DNA of 7,448 bases from Burkholderiales bacterium (lineage in GTDB: Bacteria > Pseudomonadota > Gammaproteobacteria > Burkholderiales > JACMKV01). Below the pieces are notes generated by a model. That model searched no databases. It was not told the DNA's origin and saw only the letters and a list, made by a program, of their open reading frames with translations. The position numbers were made by a program, and so were the translations under genes. The stretch is taken from assembly GCA_014379915.1 (NCBI GenBank), contig JACMKV010000210.1, positions 1-7,448 on the forward strand. Direction: 5' to 3'. Positions within the stretch are counted from its first letter, which is position 1, and each line of letters starts with the position of its first letter. Below, piece by piece: positions 1 through 7,448 of the stretch.

Positions 1-577
1 CGTCGCCAAGATAACCATAGAGCGCGACGATGATTTGCATACCGGCGGCGCGCGCTGCCTGCACGTCGCGCTCGTCATCGCCGACATACACGCACGCCGC
101 CGGCGCCGTGCCCAGTTGCGCGGCGGCGGCCAGCAGCGGATCGGGATAAGGCTTGGCGCGGCCGCAAGTATCGCCGCTGATCACGCACGCGGCGCGCGAT
201 TGGAGGCCGAGCGCCGCGATTAGCGGGCCGGTGAAGCGCGCGGGCTTGTTGGTTACGATTCCCCACGGCAAGCCGCGCTTTTCGATCTCGTCCAGCAATT
301 CGGCCATACCGGGAAAAAGCGTCGTTTCGCGGCAGATGTTTTCGGCGTAGAGCGAGAGGAATTCATCGCGCATGGCGGTGTAGCCCGATTCTTCCGGCGT
401 CAGCGCGAAACCGATGTGCACGAGGCCGCGGCCGCCGCGCGATACGTGCGGGCGTATGGTGGCTACTGGCAGCGGCGGCATGCCGTGCGCGACGCGCTGG
501 CGATTCAGCGCATAGCCGAGATCGGGCGCGGTATCGGCGAGCGTGCCATCGAGGTCGAACAGCACCGCTTCAATCAT
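1..577 (-). CDS. HAD-family phosphatase, Gph/MupP type (partial, runs off left edge)
   Basis: Haloacid-dehalogenase phosphatase that hydrolyses a small phosphate ester in the cytoplasm. The reading frame is open from the ATG at 577 to the window edge (192 codons); about 30 carboxy-terminal residues of a usual 220-230 should lie outside. All HAD motifs are visible: DLDGT with nucleophile D8 and acid D10, motif II T109 in 'GIVTNK', motif III K142 in 'GRAKPYPDP', and motif IV D167/D168 with D171 in 'VGDDERD'. A helical cap lies between residues about 15 and 85. TTG (589) and GTG (583) are in-frame alternative starts just after a stop; none has a clear Shine-Dalgarno. The conventional call is phosphoglycolate phosphatase (gph). 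The position directly after ubiG matches Pseudomonas mupP (MurNAc-6-phosphate phosphatase), so I leave the symbol blank. Family is near certain, substrate is not. Confidence 0.93.
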   Translation of the reverse strand, partial: MIEAVLFDLDGTLADTAPDLGYALNRQRVAHGMPPLPVATIRPHVSRGGRGLVHIGFALTPEESGYTAMRDEFLSLYAENICRETTLFPGMAELLDEIEKRGLPWGIVTNKPARFTGPLIAALGLQSRAACVISGDTCGRAKPYPDPLLAAAAQLGTAPAACVYVGDDERDVQAARAAGMQIIVALYGYLGD

Positions 578-640
578 GGGCACGGTCAAGCATTCAAGCT
601 ATTACCCGTCGACTGCCAGCCATCACCCGCCGATCGGCAT

Positions 641-1345
641 TTACTCCCGTCGGCAATGGAGGATGTAATTCACATCCGTATTGGCGCCCAGCGCATAGAC
701 TTTGCTGAACGGGTTGTAGCTCATTCCGGTCAGGCTTTCGACGCGCAGCCCGGCGCCTCGGCACATCGCGGCAAGCTCGGATGGCTTGATGAATTTCGCG
801 TAATCATGTGTGCCGCGCGGCAGCAGATTCAGCACGTATTCGGCGCCGATCACGGCGAACAAATAAGCTTTCGGATTGCGGTTGATGGTCGAAAAAAAAA
901 CGTCGCCGCCCGGTTTCACAGCGTCGGCGCACGCGCGCACCGTACTTGCCGGATCGGGCACGTGCTCGAGCATTTCCATGCAGGTAACGGCATCGAAGCT
1001 GGCTGGCTGCTCGCTCGCCAGAGTCTCCACCGCGATCTCGCGATAATCGACTGTTACACCGCTTTCGAGCAGATGCAGGCGCGCGACGTTGAGCGGCTTT
1101 TTGGCGAGATCGATCCCCGTCACGCAGGCGCCGCGCAGCGCCATCGCTTCCGACAGAATACCGCCGCCGCAGCCGACGTCGAGCACCGCCTTGTCGCGCA
1201 ATGCGGCGATGCCGTCGATGTAATCGAGGCGCAGCGGATTGATATCGTGCAGGGGTTTGAATTCACTGTTCGGGTCCCACCAGCGGTGGGCGAGCTCGCT
1301 GAATTTCTCCAGTTCGGCGCGATCTGCGTTTATTGGTGCGTTCAT
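641..1345 (-). CDS. ubiG: Ubiquinone biosynthesis O-methyltransferase UbiG
   Basis: Class I SAM-dependent methyltransferase that carries out both O-methylations of the ubiquinone ring, acting at the inner face of the cytoplasmic membrane. From the ATG at 1345 the product is 234 residues, close to the 240 of E. coli. Visible landmarks are the amino-terminal 'ELAHRWWDPNSEFKPLH' block (17-33), SAM motif I 'LDVGCGGG' (55-62), the acidic post-I residue D79, 'CMEMLEHVPDP' (122-132), 'KPGGDVFFSTINR' (144-156) and the UbiG-type end 'NPFSKVYALGANTDVNYI' (211-228). A GTG at 1396 would add 17 residues overlapping mtaD, but the ATG fits the family start better; neither has a clear Shine-Dalgarno. It lies 17 bases after the mtaD stop and is probably co-transcribed with it. 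A run of nine T (coding strand) at 892-900 encodes the two Phe of 'VFFS'. Confidence 0.97.
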   Translation of the reverse strand: MNAPINADRAELEKFSELAHRWWDPNSEFKPLHDINPLRLDYIDGIAALRDKAVLDVGCGGGILSEAMALRGACVTGIDLAKKPLNVARLHLLESGVTVDYREIAVETLASEQPASFDAVTCMEMLEHVPDPASTVRACADAVKPGGDVFFSTINRNPKAYLFAVIGAEYVLNLLPRGTHDYAKFIKPSELAAMCRGAGLRVESLTGMSYNPFSKVYALGANTDVNYILHCRRE

Positions 1346-1362
1346 GATGCGTTCGTCGAGGG

Positions 1363-2682
1363 TTAGGCGGCCAGCGGGCTGATCCGCTTCCGCCACAGGT
1401 TGGCTTTCGCTTTCAGTTCTTCGCTGTCCAGCACGGTCGATGCACCATCGTCCAGCAGCAATTTACCATTGACCCACACGTGGCTCACATGTTCGCGACC
1501 GGCCGCGTAAACCAGATGAGAAACCGGGTCGTAGCACGGCGCCAATTCCGCGGCGGACAGGTCGACGGCAACGATATCGGCGCATTTGCCAACGGTCAGC
1601 GAGCCGATCTTTTCGTCGAGGCCGAGCGCACGCGCCGCGTTGATTGTCGCCATCGCCAACGCCTGCTCGGCCGGCATCGACTCGGCCGAGCCGCTCGCAG
1701 CTTTGGCCAACAATGCGGCGAGCCGCATCTCAGACCACACATCGAGCCGATTGTTGCTGGCGGCGCCGTCCGTGCCCAAACCGACGTTCACACCGGCTTG
1801 CGTCAAAGCGTGGATCGGTGCGATGCCGCTTGCAAGCTTCAGATTCGACGACGGGCAGTGCGCGACGTGGCTGCCGTGTTCGACCAGCCTGGCGATCTCT
1901 GCGTCGTCCAGATGGACGGCGTGCACGGCGATAAAGCGCGGCCCGAGCAGGCCGAGCCGGTGCAACCGCGCCAGCGGCCGCATGCCGAAGCGGGAGACAC
2001 TCTCGGCGACTTCATGTGCGGTTTCGTGCACGTGCATGTGGATGGTCAGGTCGAGTTGCTCGGCGTACGTTAGCAGATGACTGAAGCTGGCGTCGCTGAC
2101 TGTATACGGCGCGTGCGGCGCGAGGCAAAAATCGAGCAGCGGCTCGTGGCGTAGCTCATCGCGGGTCGCCAGGCCCTTGCTCAGATAGTCCTGCGCGTCG
2201 CTGGCATAGGCTGATGGAAAATCGATCACGACGATGCCAAGGGTGGCGCGCATGTGCGCAGCCAGGGCTGCGCGCGCCGCGGCCTCCGGAAAATAATACA
2301 TATCGTTGAAGCAGGTGACGCCGCCGCGCAGCATTTCGGCGCAGGCGAGCAATGTGCCGTCGAAGACGAATTCGTCGCTGACGTGCTGCCGCTCGGCCGG
2401 CCAGATATGGTGGTTCAACCACTCCATCAGCGAAACATCGTCGGCCAGACCGCGCATCAGGCTCATCGCCGCGTGCGTGTGTAAATTGATCAGGCCCGGA
2501 ATCAGCGCGTGCCGCGTCAGCTTCAGATGCTCGCGCGCGGCGTAGCGCTGATGCGCGGCCGCGGTCGGCAGCAGATCGCGTATCGATCCGCGATCGATGA
2601 CCAACGACGACTCAGTGAGGACCGTGCCGGCTGGTTCGACGGGAATGATCCAGCGCGCATCGATCAGGGTATCGACTTCCAT
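1363..2682 (-). CDS. mtaD: MtaD-type amidohydrolase: 5'-methylthioadenosine / S-adenosylhomocysteine deaminase
   Basis: Metal-dependent cytoplasmic deaminase of the amidohydrolase superfamily (Atz/Trz branch). It likely converts methylthioadenosine to methylthioinosine, or S-adenosylhomocysteine to S-inosylhomocysteine, plus ammonia. From the ATG at 2682 it has 439 residues, normal for the family. Metal ligands are visible: H68 and H70 in 'LHTH', H217 with E220 in 'HMHVHE', a His in 'AVHAVHLDD' (252-260), and D305 in 'GLGTDGAASNN' (301-311). 'GTDGAASNN..D...EMR' is characteristic of the MtaD/SAH deaminase group rather than true atrazine chlorohydrolases, although databases often say N-ethylammeline chlorohydrolase. 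A TTG at 2703 would add 7 residues, but it lies inside the ompA terminator, so ATG is chosen; that ATG has no obvious Shine-Dalgarno. ubiG follows after 17 bases. Which of the two nucleosides is the main substrate cannot be told from the sequence. Confidence 0.92.
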   Translation of the reverse strand: MEVDTLIDARWIIPVEPAGTVLTESSLVIDRGSIRDLLPTAAAHQRYAAREHLKLTRHALIPGLINLHTHAAMSLMRGLADDVSLMEWLNHHIWPAERQHVSDEFVFDGTLLACAEMLRGGVTCFNDMYYFPEAAARAALAAHMRATLGIVVIDFPSAYASDAQDYLSKGLATRDELRHEPLLDFCLAPHAPYTVSDASFSHLLTYAEQLDLTIHMHVHETAHEVAESVSRFGMRPLARLHRLGLLGPRFIAVHAVHLDDAEIARLVEHGSHVAHCPSSNLKLASGIAPIHALTQAGVNVGLGTDGAASNNRLDVWSEMRLAALLAKAASGSAESMPAEQALAMATINAARALGLDEKIGSLTVGKCADIVAVDLSAAELAPCYDPVSHLVYAAGREHVSHVWVNGKLLLDDGASTVLDSEELKAKANLWRKRISPLAA

Positions 2683-2689
2683 TATGGAA

Positions 2690-2704
2690 TTCTGAATAAA
2701 CAAA
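2690..2704. repeat. Inverted repeat arm A (partner at 3467-3481)
   Basis: The plus strand reads TTCTGAATAAACAAA. Its exact 15-base reverse complement lies at 3467-3481, on the far side of ompA. This arm covers the T-tail of the ompA terminator and the leader of mtaD; matching stops at both ends of the 15 bases. Confidence 0.85.
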
Positions 2705-2729
2705 AAGCCCTGCGCGAACGCAGGGCTTT
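2694..2729 (-). terminator. Intrinsic terminator after the ompA-like gene
   Basis: A perfect 11-base-pair stem (arms 2719-2729 and 2704-2714) closes a UUCG loop (2715-2718). In the leftward direction it is followed by a T-rich tail reading TTTTTGTTTATTC from about 2706 downward. The stem has a GC core (GCCCTGCG). There is no comparable T-run on the other side, so it acts for minus-strand transcription only. It starts 20 bases after the ompA stop and ends about 12-20 bases before the mtaD ATG. Confidence 0.9.
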
Positions 2730-2749
2730 CGATCGGGCTGCGCGGGAAG

Positions 2750-3454
2750 TTATTGTTCGACTTCCTTAGTGCCGGTGACTTCGACGTCGACGCGGCGATC
2801 CGGCTGCAGACACTGGATCAACGCTTTGCCTGGCTTGCCCTTGCATTCGCCTGCCGTAACCGGCTCTTTTTCTCCGCGGCCTTCGGTCTTGACGCGGTCA
2901 GCCGAGATGCCTTTGCCGACAAGGTATTGCTTGGCCGCCGCAGCACGACGCTCCGACAGCTTCTGGTTATAGGCGTCAGAACCGATGCGATCGGTATGAC
3001 CAACCAAAAGAATCACATCGTAATCGGCGCCCTCCAACGTCGAGGCCAAATCGTCGAGCATCGCCTTGCCGTTCGGACGCAATACCGCCTTGTCGAAATC
3101 GAACAGCGCATCTGCAGAGAAGTTGATTTTCTGCGGCAACAGCTTGATCGGAGCTGGCTTCGGCTCTTCCGGCGGAGCGACGGGCGCCGGCTCGGCGGGT
3201 GGCGGCTCGACTTTCGGCTCAGCCTTTTTGACCAGATCGGGATCGCAGGCTTCGATTGCCTGGGCGGGCGTCCAGTAACCGGTGCGCCAGCACAATCCAA
3301 AGCCGCTGCGTGCCAATACACTGCGGCCATCGACGAGGTAAGCGTCAGTCTTTACTTTTTCTTCTTGTGCTGATGCCGCGTGTGGCATCAAGGCTAACAG
3401 CACGGCCGCACCGGCGAGTGCGGCAGCCAGGATGTTGTTGTTGGTCAAACTCAT
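2750..3454 (-). CDS. ompA: Short OmpA-family protein (peptidoglycan-binding, no beta-barrel)
   Basis: Envelope protein expected to tether the outer membrane or periplasm to peptidoglycan. The 234-residue product begins with a Sec signal peptide: hydrophobic core about 9-22, likely cut after 'AASA' at 29, with no lipobox. A conserved amino-terminal block 'GFGLCWRTGYWTP' (51-63) follows, with C55 and C70 as a possible disulfide. Next is a Pro/Glu/Lys-rich linker (about 76-102), then an OmpA carboxy-terminal domain (about 108-230). That domain contains 'GHTDRIGSDAYNQKLSERRA': D155 and R170 match the diaminopimelate-binding Asp and Arg of E. coli OmpA. C204 and C215 form a second likely pair. The eight-stranded barrel of enterobacterial OmpA is absent. 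The ATG at 3454 is supported by an AAAGGGG Shine-Dalgarno 8 bases upstream. The symbol follows betaproteobacterial usage; the protein is not a full OmpA porin. Confidence 0.92.
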   Translation of the reverse strand: MSLTNNNILAAALAGAAVLLALMPHAASAQEEKVKTDAYLVDGRSVLARSGFGLCWRTGYWTPAQAIEACDPDLVKKAEPKVEPPPAEPAPVAPPEEPKPAPIKLLPQKINFSADALFDFDKAVLRPNGKAMLDDLASTLEGADYDVILLVGHTDRIGSDAYNQKLSERRAAAAKQYLVGKGISADRVKTEGRGEKEPVTAGECKGKPGKALIQCLQPDRRVDVEVTGTKEVEQ

Positions 3455-3462
3455 CGCGTAGA

Positions 3463-3469
3463 CCCCTTT
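3463..3469 (-). promoter_or_regulatory. Ribosome-binding site of the ompA-like gene
   Basis: AAAGGGG on the minus strand, 8 bases before the ATG at 3454. It is the clearest Shine-Dalgarno of the leftward genes and fits a highly translated envelope protein. Its AAA part belongs to inverted repeat arm B. Confidence 0.75.
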
Positions 3470-3481
3470 GTTTATTCAGAA
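3467..3481. repeat. Inverted repeat arm B (partner at 2690-2704)
   Basis: The plus strand reads TTTGTTTATTCAGAA, the exact reverse complement of 2690-2704. In the ompA transcript it is TTCTGAATAAACAAA, directly before and partly inside the Shine-Dalgarno. Confidence 0.85.
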
Positions 3482-3505
3482 AAACGACAGATGGGAAGTG
3501 AACCC

Positions 3506-3534
3506 AGAATGCATCAACAATTTTCAATAGTCAA
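3506..3534 (-). promoter_or_regulatory. Candidate sigma-70 promoter for the ompA-like gene
   Basis: On the minus strand a TTGACT (-35, 3534-3529; 5 of 6 to consensus) is followed after 17 bases by CATTCT (-10, 3511-3506; only 3 of 6). A start near 3499 would give a leader of about 45 bases. The -10 is weak, and other A/T-rich hexamers lie further up, so the exact promoter is uncertain. Confidence 0.35.
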
Positions 3535-3622
3535 ACGATTGTAAAGCCTACACTATTTTATTTTACGGGCAGATTAAATCATTTGTATTTTTGCAACACC
3601 GGGTGGCCAGAAAAGGTCGGCA

Positions 3623-3631
3623 TGCTAGAAT
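3623..3631 (+). promoter_or_regulatory. Candidate extended -10 promoter for gyrA
   Basis: TGCTAGAAT matches the extended -10 form TGnTATAAT with one mismatch. No good -35 lies 16-18 bases upstream, which is tolerated at extended -10 promoters. A start near 3638 would give a leader of about 80 bases. It would probably serve gyrA and serC together. Confidence 0.4.
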
Positions 3632-3673
3632 AATCGGTTTGGAATTTGCCGGGTTTCCCTAGAATTTCTGCCG

Positions 3674-3705
3674 TTTTCTTTCTTTTTCTTTCGATTTTTT
3701 TCCCC
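3674..3705 (+). promoter_or_regulatory. Pyrimidine-rich tract in the gyrA leader
   Basis: 30 of 32 bases are C or T (only 3693-3694 are purines), ending 15 bases before the gyrA ATG. No Shine-Dalgarno precedes that ATG. A U-rich leader of this kind can be a docking site for ribosomal protein S1, which is an inference here. Confidence 0.4.
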
Positions 3706-3720
3706 AGAAAACCATCTTAA

Positions 3721-6272
<2,552 letters not shown>

Positions 6273-6276
<4 letters not shown>

Positions 6277-7370
6277 TGGATCGCCGACACGACCGTATAT
6301 TCAACTTCAGCCCAGGGCCGGCCATGCTGGCTGCGGAAGTCTTGCAGACTGCACGCGACGAGGCGCTCGATTGGCACGGCTCGGGCATGTCGGTCATGGA
6401 AATCAGCCATCGCGGTCCCGAATTCACCGAAATTCTGCGGCAGACCGAAGCCGATCTACGCGCGCTGATGGCGATTCCGCACAACTACAAGGTGCTGTTT
6501 CTGCAAGGCGGCGCGACGACGCAGTTCACAGCCGTGCCGCTGAATCTGCTGCGCGCAAGAAAATCGGCCGATTATGTCGAAACCGGCGAGTGGTCGAAAA
6601 AAGCTATCGCCGAAGCGCAACGGTATTGCCAGGTCAACATTGCAGCTTCGTCCCGGGATGCGAATTTCAGCTACGCGCCGGCGCAGGAAAAGTGGCGGCT
6701 CGATCCGCAAGCGGCGTACGTGCACTACACGCCGAACGAAACCATAGGCGGCGTCGAATTCAACTGGACGCCGGACACGAATGATGTCGCGCTGGTCGCC
6801 GACATGTCGTCCAGCATTTTGTCGCGGCCGATCGACGTGTCGCGCTTCGCGGTCATCTACGCCGGGGCGCAAAAGAACATCGGCCCGTCGGGGCTGACCA
6901 TCGTGATCGTCCGTGAAGATCTGATCGGGCATGCCGCGCCGCAAACGCCGGTCATGCTCGATTGGCGAATCCAGGCCGAAAACGATTCCATGTACAACAC
7001 GCCGCCGACTTATCCGATCTACATGGCCGGGCTCACGTTTCAATGGCTGAAAAAGCAGGGTGGTGTCGCAGCCATCGAAAAGATCAATATCGCCAAAGCC
7101 AGGCTCCTCTACGATCAGATCGACGCCAGCGATTTTTATCGCTGCCCGGTCGCGAAATCGGATCGGTCGCGTATGAACGTCGCATTCACGTTGCAGGACA
7201 GTTCGCTTGACGGCGAATTTTTACGACAGGCCGAAGAGCGTGGGCTGCTGCAATTGAAAGGTCATCGCGCAGTCGGCGGCATGCGCGCGTCGCTCTACAA
7301 TGCGATGCCGGTGGCGGGCGTGCAGGCGCTGGTCGATTTCATGCGCGATTTCGAGCGCCGTCAGGGTTAA
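6273..7370 (+). CDS. serC: Phosphoserine aminotransferase
   Basis: PLP-dependent class V aminotransferase that makes 3-phosphoserine from 3-phosphohydroxypyruvate and glutamate (serine synthesis). It also acts on the erythrose-4-phosphate-derived keto acid of pyridoxal phosphate synthesis. The 365-residue product is full length. Visible features are 'FSPGPAMLA' (12-20), 'EISHRGPEF' (43-51), the phosphate-binding 'GGATTQF' (79-85), 'HYTPNETIGGVEF' (151-163), D177 facing the PLP nitrogen, Schiff-base K201 in 'GAQKNIGPSGLT', and 'NTPPTYPIY' (242-250). The ATGA overlap with the gyrA stop and the internal Shine-Dalgarno point to translational coupling. The second ATG (6276) gives 364 residues. In many proteobacteria pheA follows serC; no pheA start appears in the remaining 78 bases. 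Confidence 0.98.
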
Positions 7371-7375
7371 GGAGG
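7369..7375 (+). promoter_or_regulatory. Orphan Shine-Dalgarno after serC
   Basis: AAGGAGG overlaps the serC stop codon and is the best anti-16S match in the window. No ATG, GTG or TTG follows at a working distance; the nearest triplet in position is ATA at 7382. Confidence 0.4.
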
Positions 7376-7400
7376 CTCCGCATAAATCCCTGGCGCCGTC

Positions 7401-7447
7401 ATTCCCGCCCCCGATTAAAGCATTCGAGGGCAGGCTGCAGCGGGAAT
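7401..7447. repeat. Start of an ATTCCCGC...GCGGGAAT intergenic inverted repeat
   Basis: Arms 7401-7408 and 7440-7447 are perfect 8-base inverted complements around 31 bases. Inside, CCCCCGA and TCGAGGG form a second stem with one mismatch. The outer sequence CGTCATTCCCGC...GCGGGAATC resembles dispersed palindromic repeats common between genes in beta- and other proteobacteria (for example the Neisseria dRS3 type). The window ends within or at the edge of it. It could also serve as a stem after serC, but no T-run is visible. Confidence 0.5.
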
Positions 7448-7448
7448 C

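Larger units (their letters stand above)
3455..3720. other. Divergent intergenic region between ompA-like gene and gyrA
   Basis: 266 bases, clearly more A/T-rich than the flanking genes, must hold the promoters of both transcripts. The ompA side has the Shine-Dalgarno, repeat arm B and a candidate promoter; the middle (about 3541-3595) is A/T-rich with a short GATT-A-AATC palindrome at 3572-3580; the gyrA side has an extended -10 candidate and a pyrimidine-rich leader. No small ORF or RNA gene is convincing here. Confidence 0.8.

Noticed and set aside
416..1366. A 316-codon open frame on the plus strand
   Set aside because: It lies antisense over ubiG and the phosphatase gene, both with unmistakable motifs. 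The translation is rich in Arg/His/Ala with no recognisable domain, typical of a GC-rich shadow frame.
1346..1396. GTG at 1396 as the ubiG start (251 residues)
   Set aside because: It overlaps mtaD and adds 17 residues outside the usual UbiG start; the ATG at 1345 gives a normal length. It cannot be fully excluded because neither start has a clear Shine-Dalgarno.
2683..2703. TTG at 2703 as the mtaD start (446 residues)
   Set aside because: It lies in the T-tail of the ompA terminator, and the added residues do not resemble the family start. The ATG at 2682 gives the expected beginning. Kept only as a remark because AGGG precedes the TTG.
2704..2729. The ompA terminator as a bidirectional terminator
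   Set aside because: On the plus-strand side only three T follow the stem, and no rightward gene ends here.
2753..3373. A 206-codon open frame on the plus strand
   Set aside because: Antisense to the ompA-like gene, which has a signal peptide, linker and OmpA domain. The plus-strand product shows no family motif.
3572..3580. GATT-A-AATC palindrome as a regulator operator
   Set aside because: Nine bases in an A/T-rich region is too short to assign to any regulator; noted only within the intergenic description.
7382..7448. ATA at 7382 as the start of a new gene after the orphan Shine-Dalgarno
   Set aside because: ATA is a very rare start, and the translation is just the repeat read through; it has no likeness to PheA or any family I know.

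Overview
The window reads as a piece of a betaproteobacterial chromosome. The evidence is high GC coding sequence, GyrA and SerC of ordinary proteobacterial type, a UbiG (ubiquinone synthesis), and a short OmpA-family protein with the 'GFGLCWRTGYWTP' amino-terminal block that I associate with Betaproteobacteria. Genus cannot be fixed by eye. Essentially every base is accounted for by core genes. I see no insertion sequence, phage, CRISPR array, tRNA or rRNA.

Layout. The left half is transcribed leftward (minus strand) from a divergent promoter region at 3455-3720: ompA-like gene (2750-3454), a strong intrinsic terminator (about 2694-2729), mtaD-type amidohydrolase (1363-2682), ubiG (641-1345), and a HAD-family phosphatase (gph/mupP type) that runs off the left edge (577 to 1). 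The right half is transcribed rightward: gyrA (3721-6276) and serC (6273-7370), which overlap by 4 bases. The last 78 bases hold an orphan Shine-Dalgarno sequence and the start of an intergenic inverted repeat.

How the genes fit together. UbiG uses S-adenosylmethionine and releases S-adenosylhomocysteine. The amidohydrolase just upstream belongs to the family that deaminates S-adenosylhomocysteine and 5'-methylthioadenosine, so the pair may make and clear the same by-product. The HAD protein is either phosphoglycolate phosphatase or, judging by its position next to ubiG, a MupP-like MurNAc-6-phosphate phosphatase of cell-wall recycling. The OmpA-like protein has no beta-barrel and should tie to peptidoglycan. 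GyrA (DNA gyrase subunit A) and SerC (serine/pyridoxine synthesis) form the usual gyrA-serC pair.

No wholly new system is visible. The most notable signals are: (1) GyrA carries Ser-Pro-Glu instead of the near-universal Gly-Asp-Ser/Thr at positions 81-83 of the quinolone-binding region; (2) an exact 15-base inverted repeat joins the ompA ribosome-binding region to the tail of its own terminator; (3) that terminator sits only about 20 bases in front of mtaD; (4) a chain of tiny abutting ORFs fills the ubiG-to-phosphatase gap.
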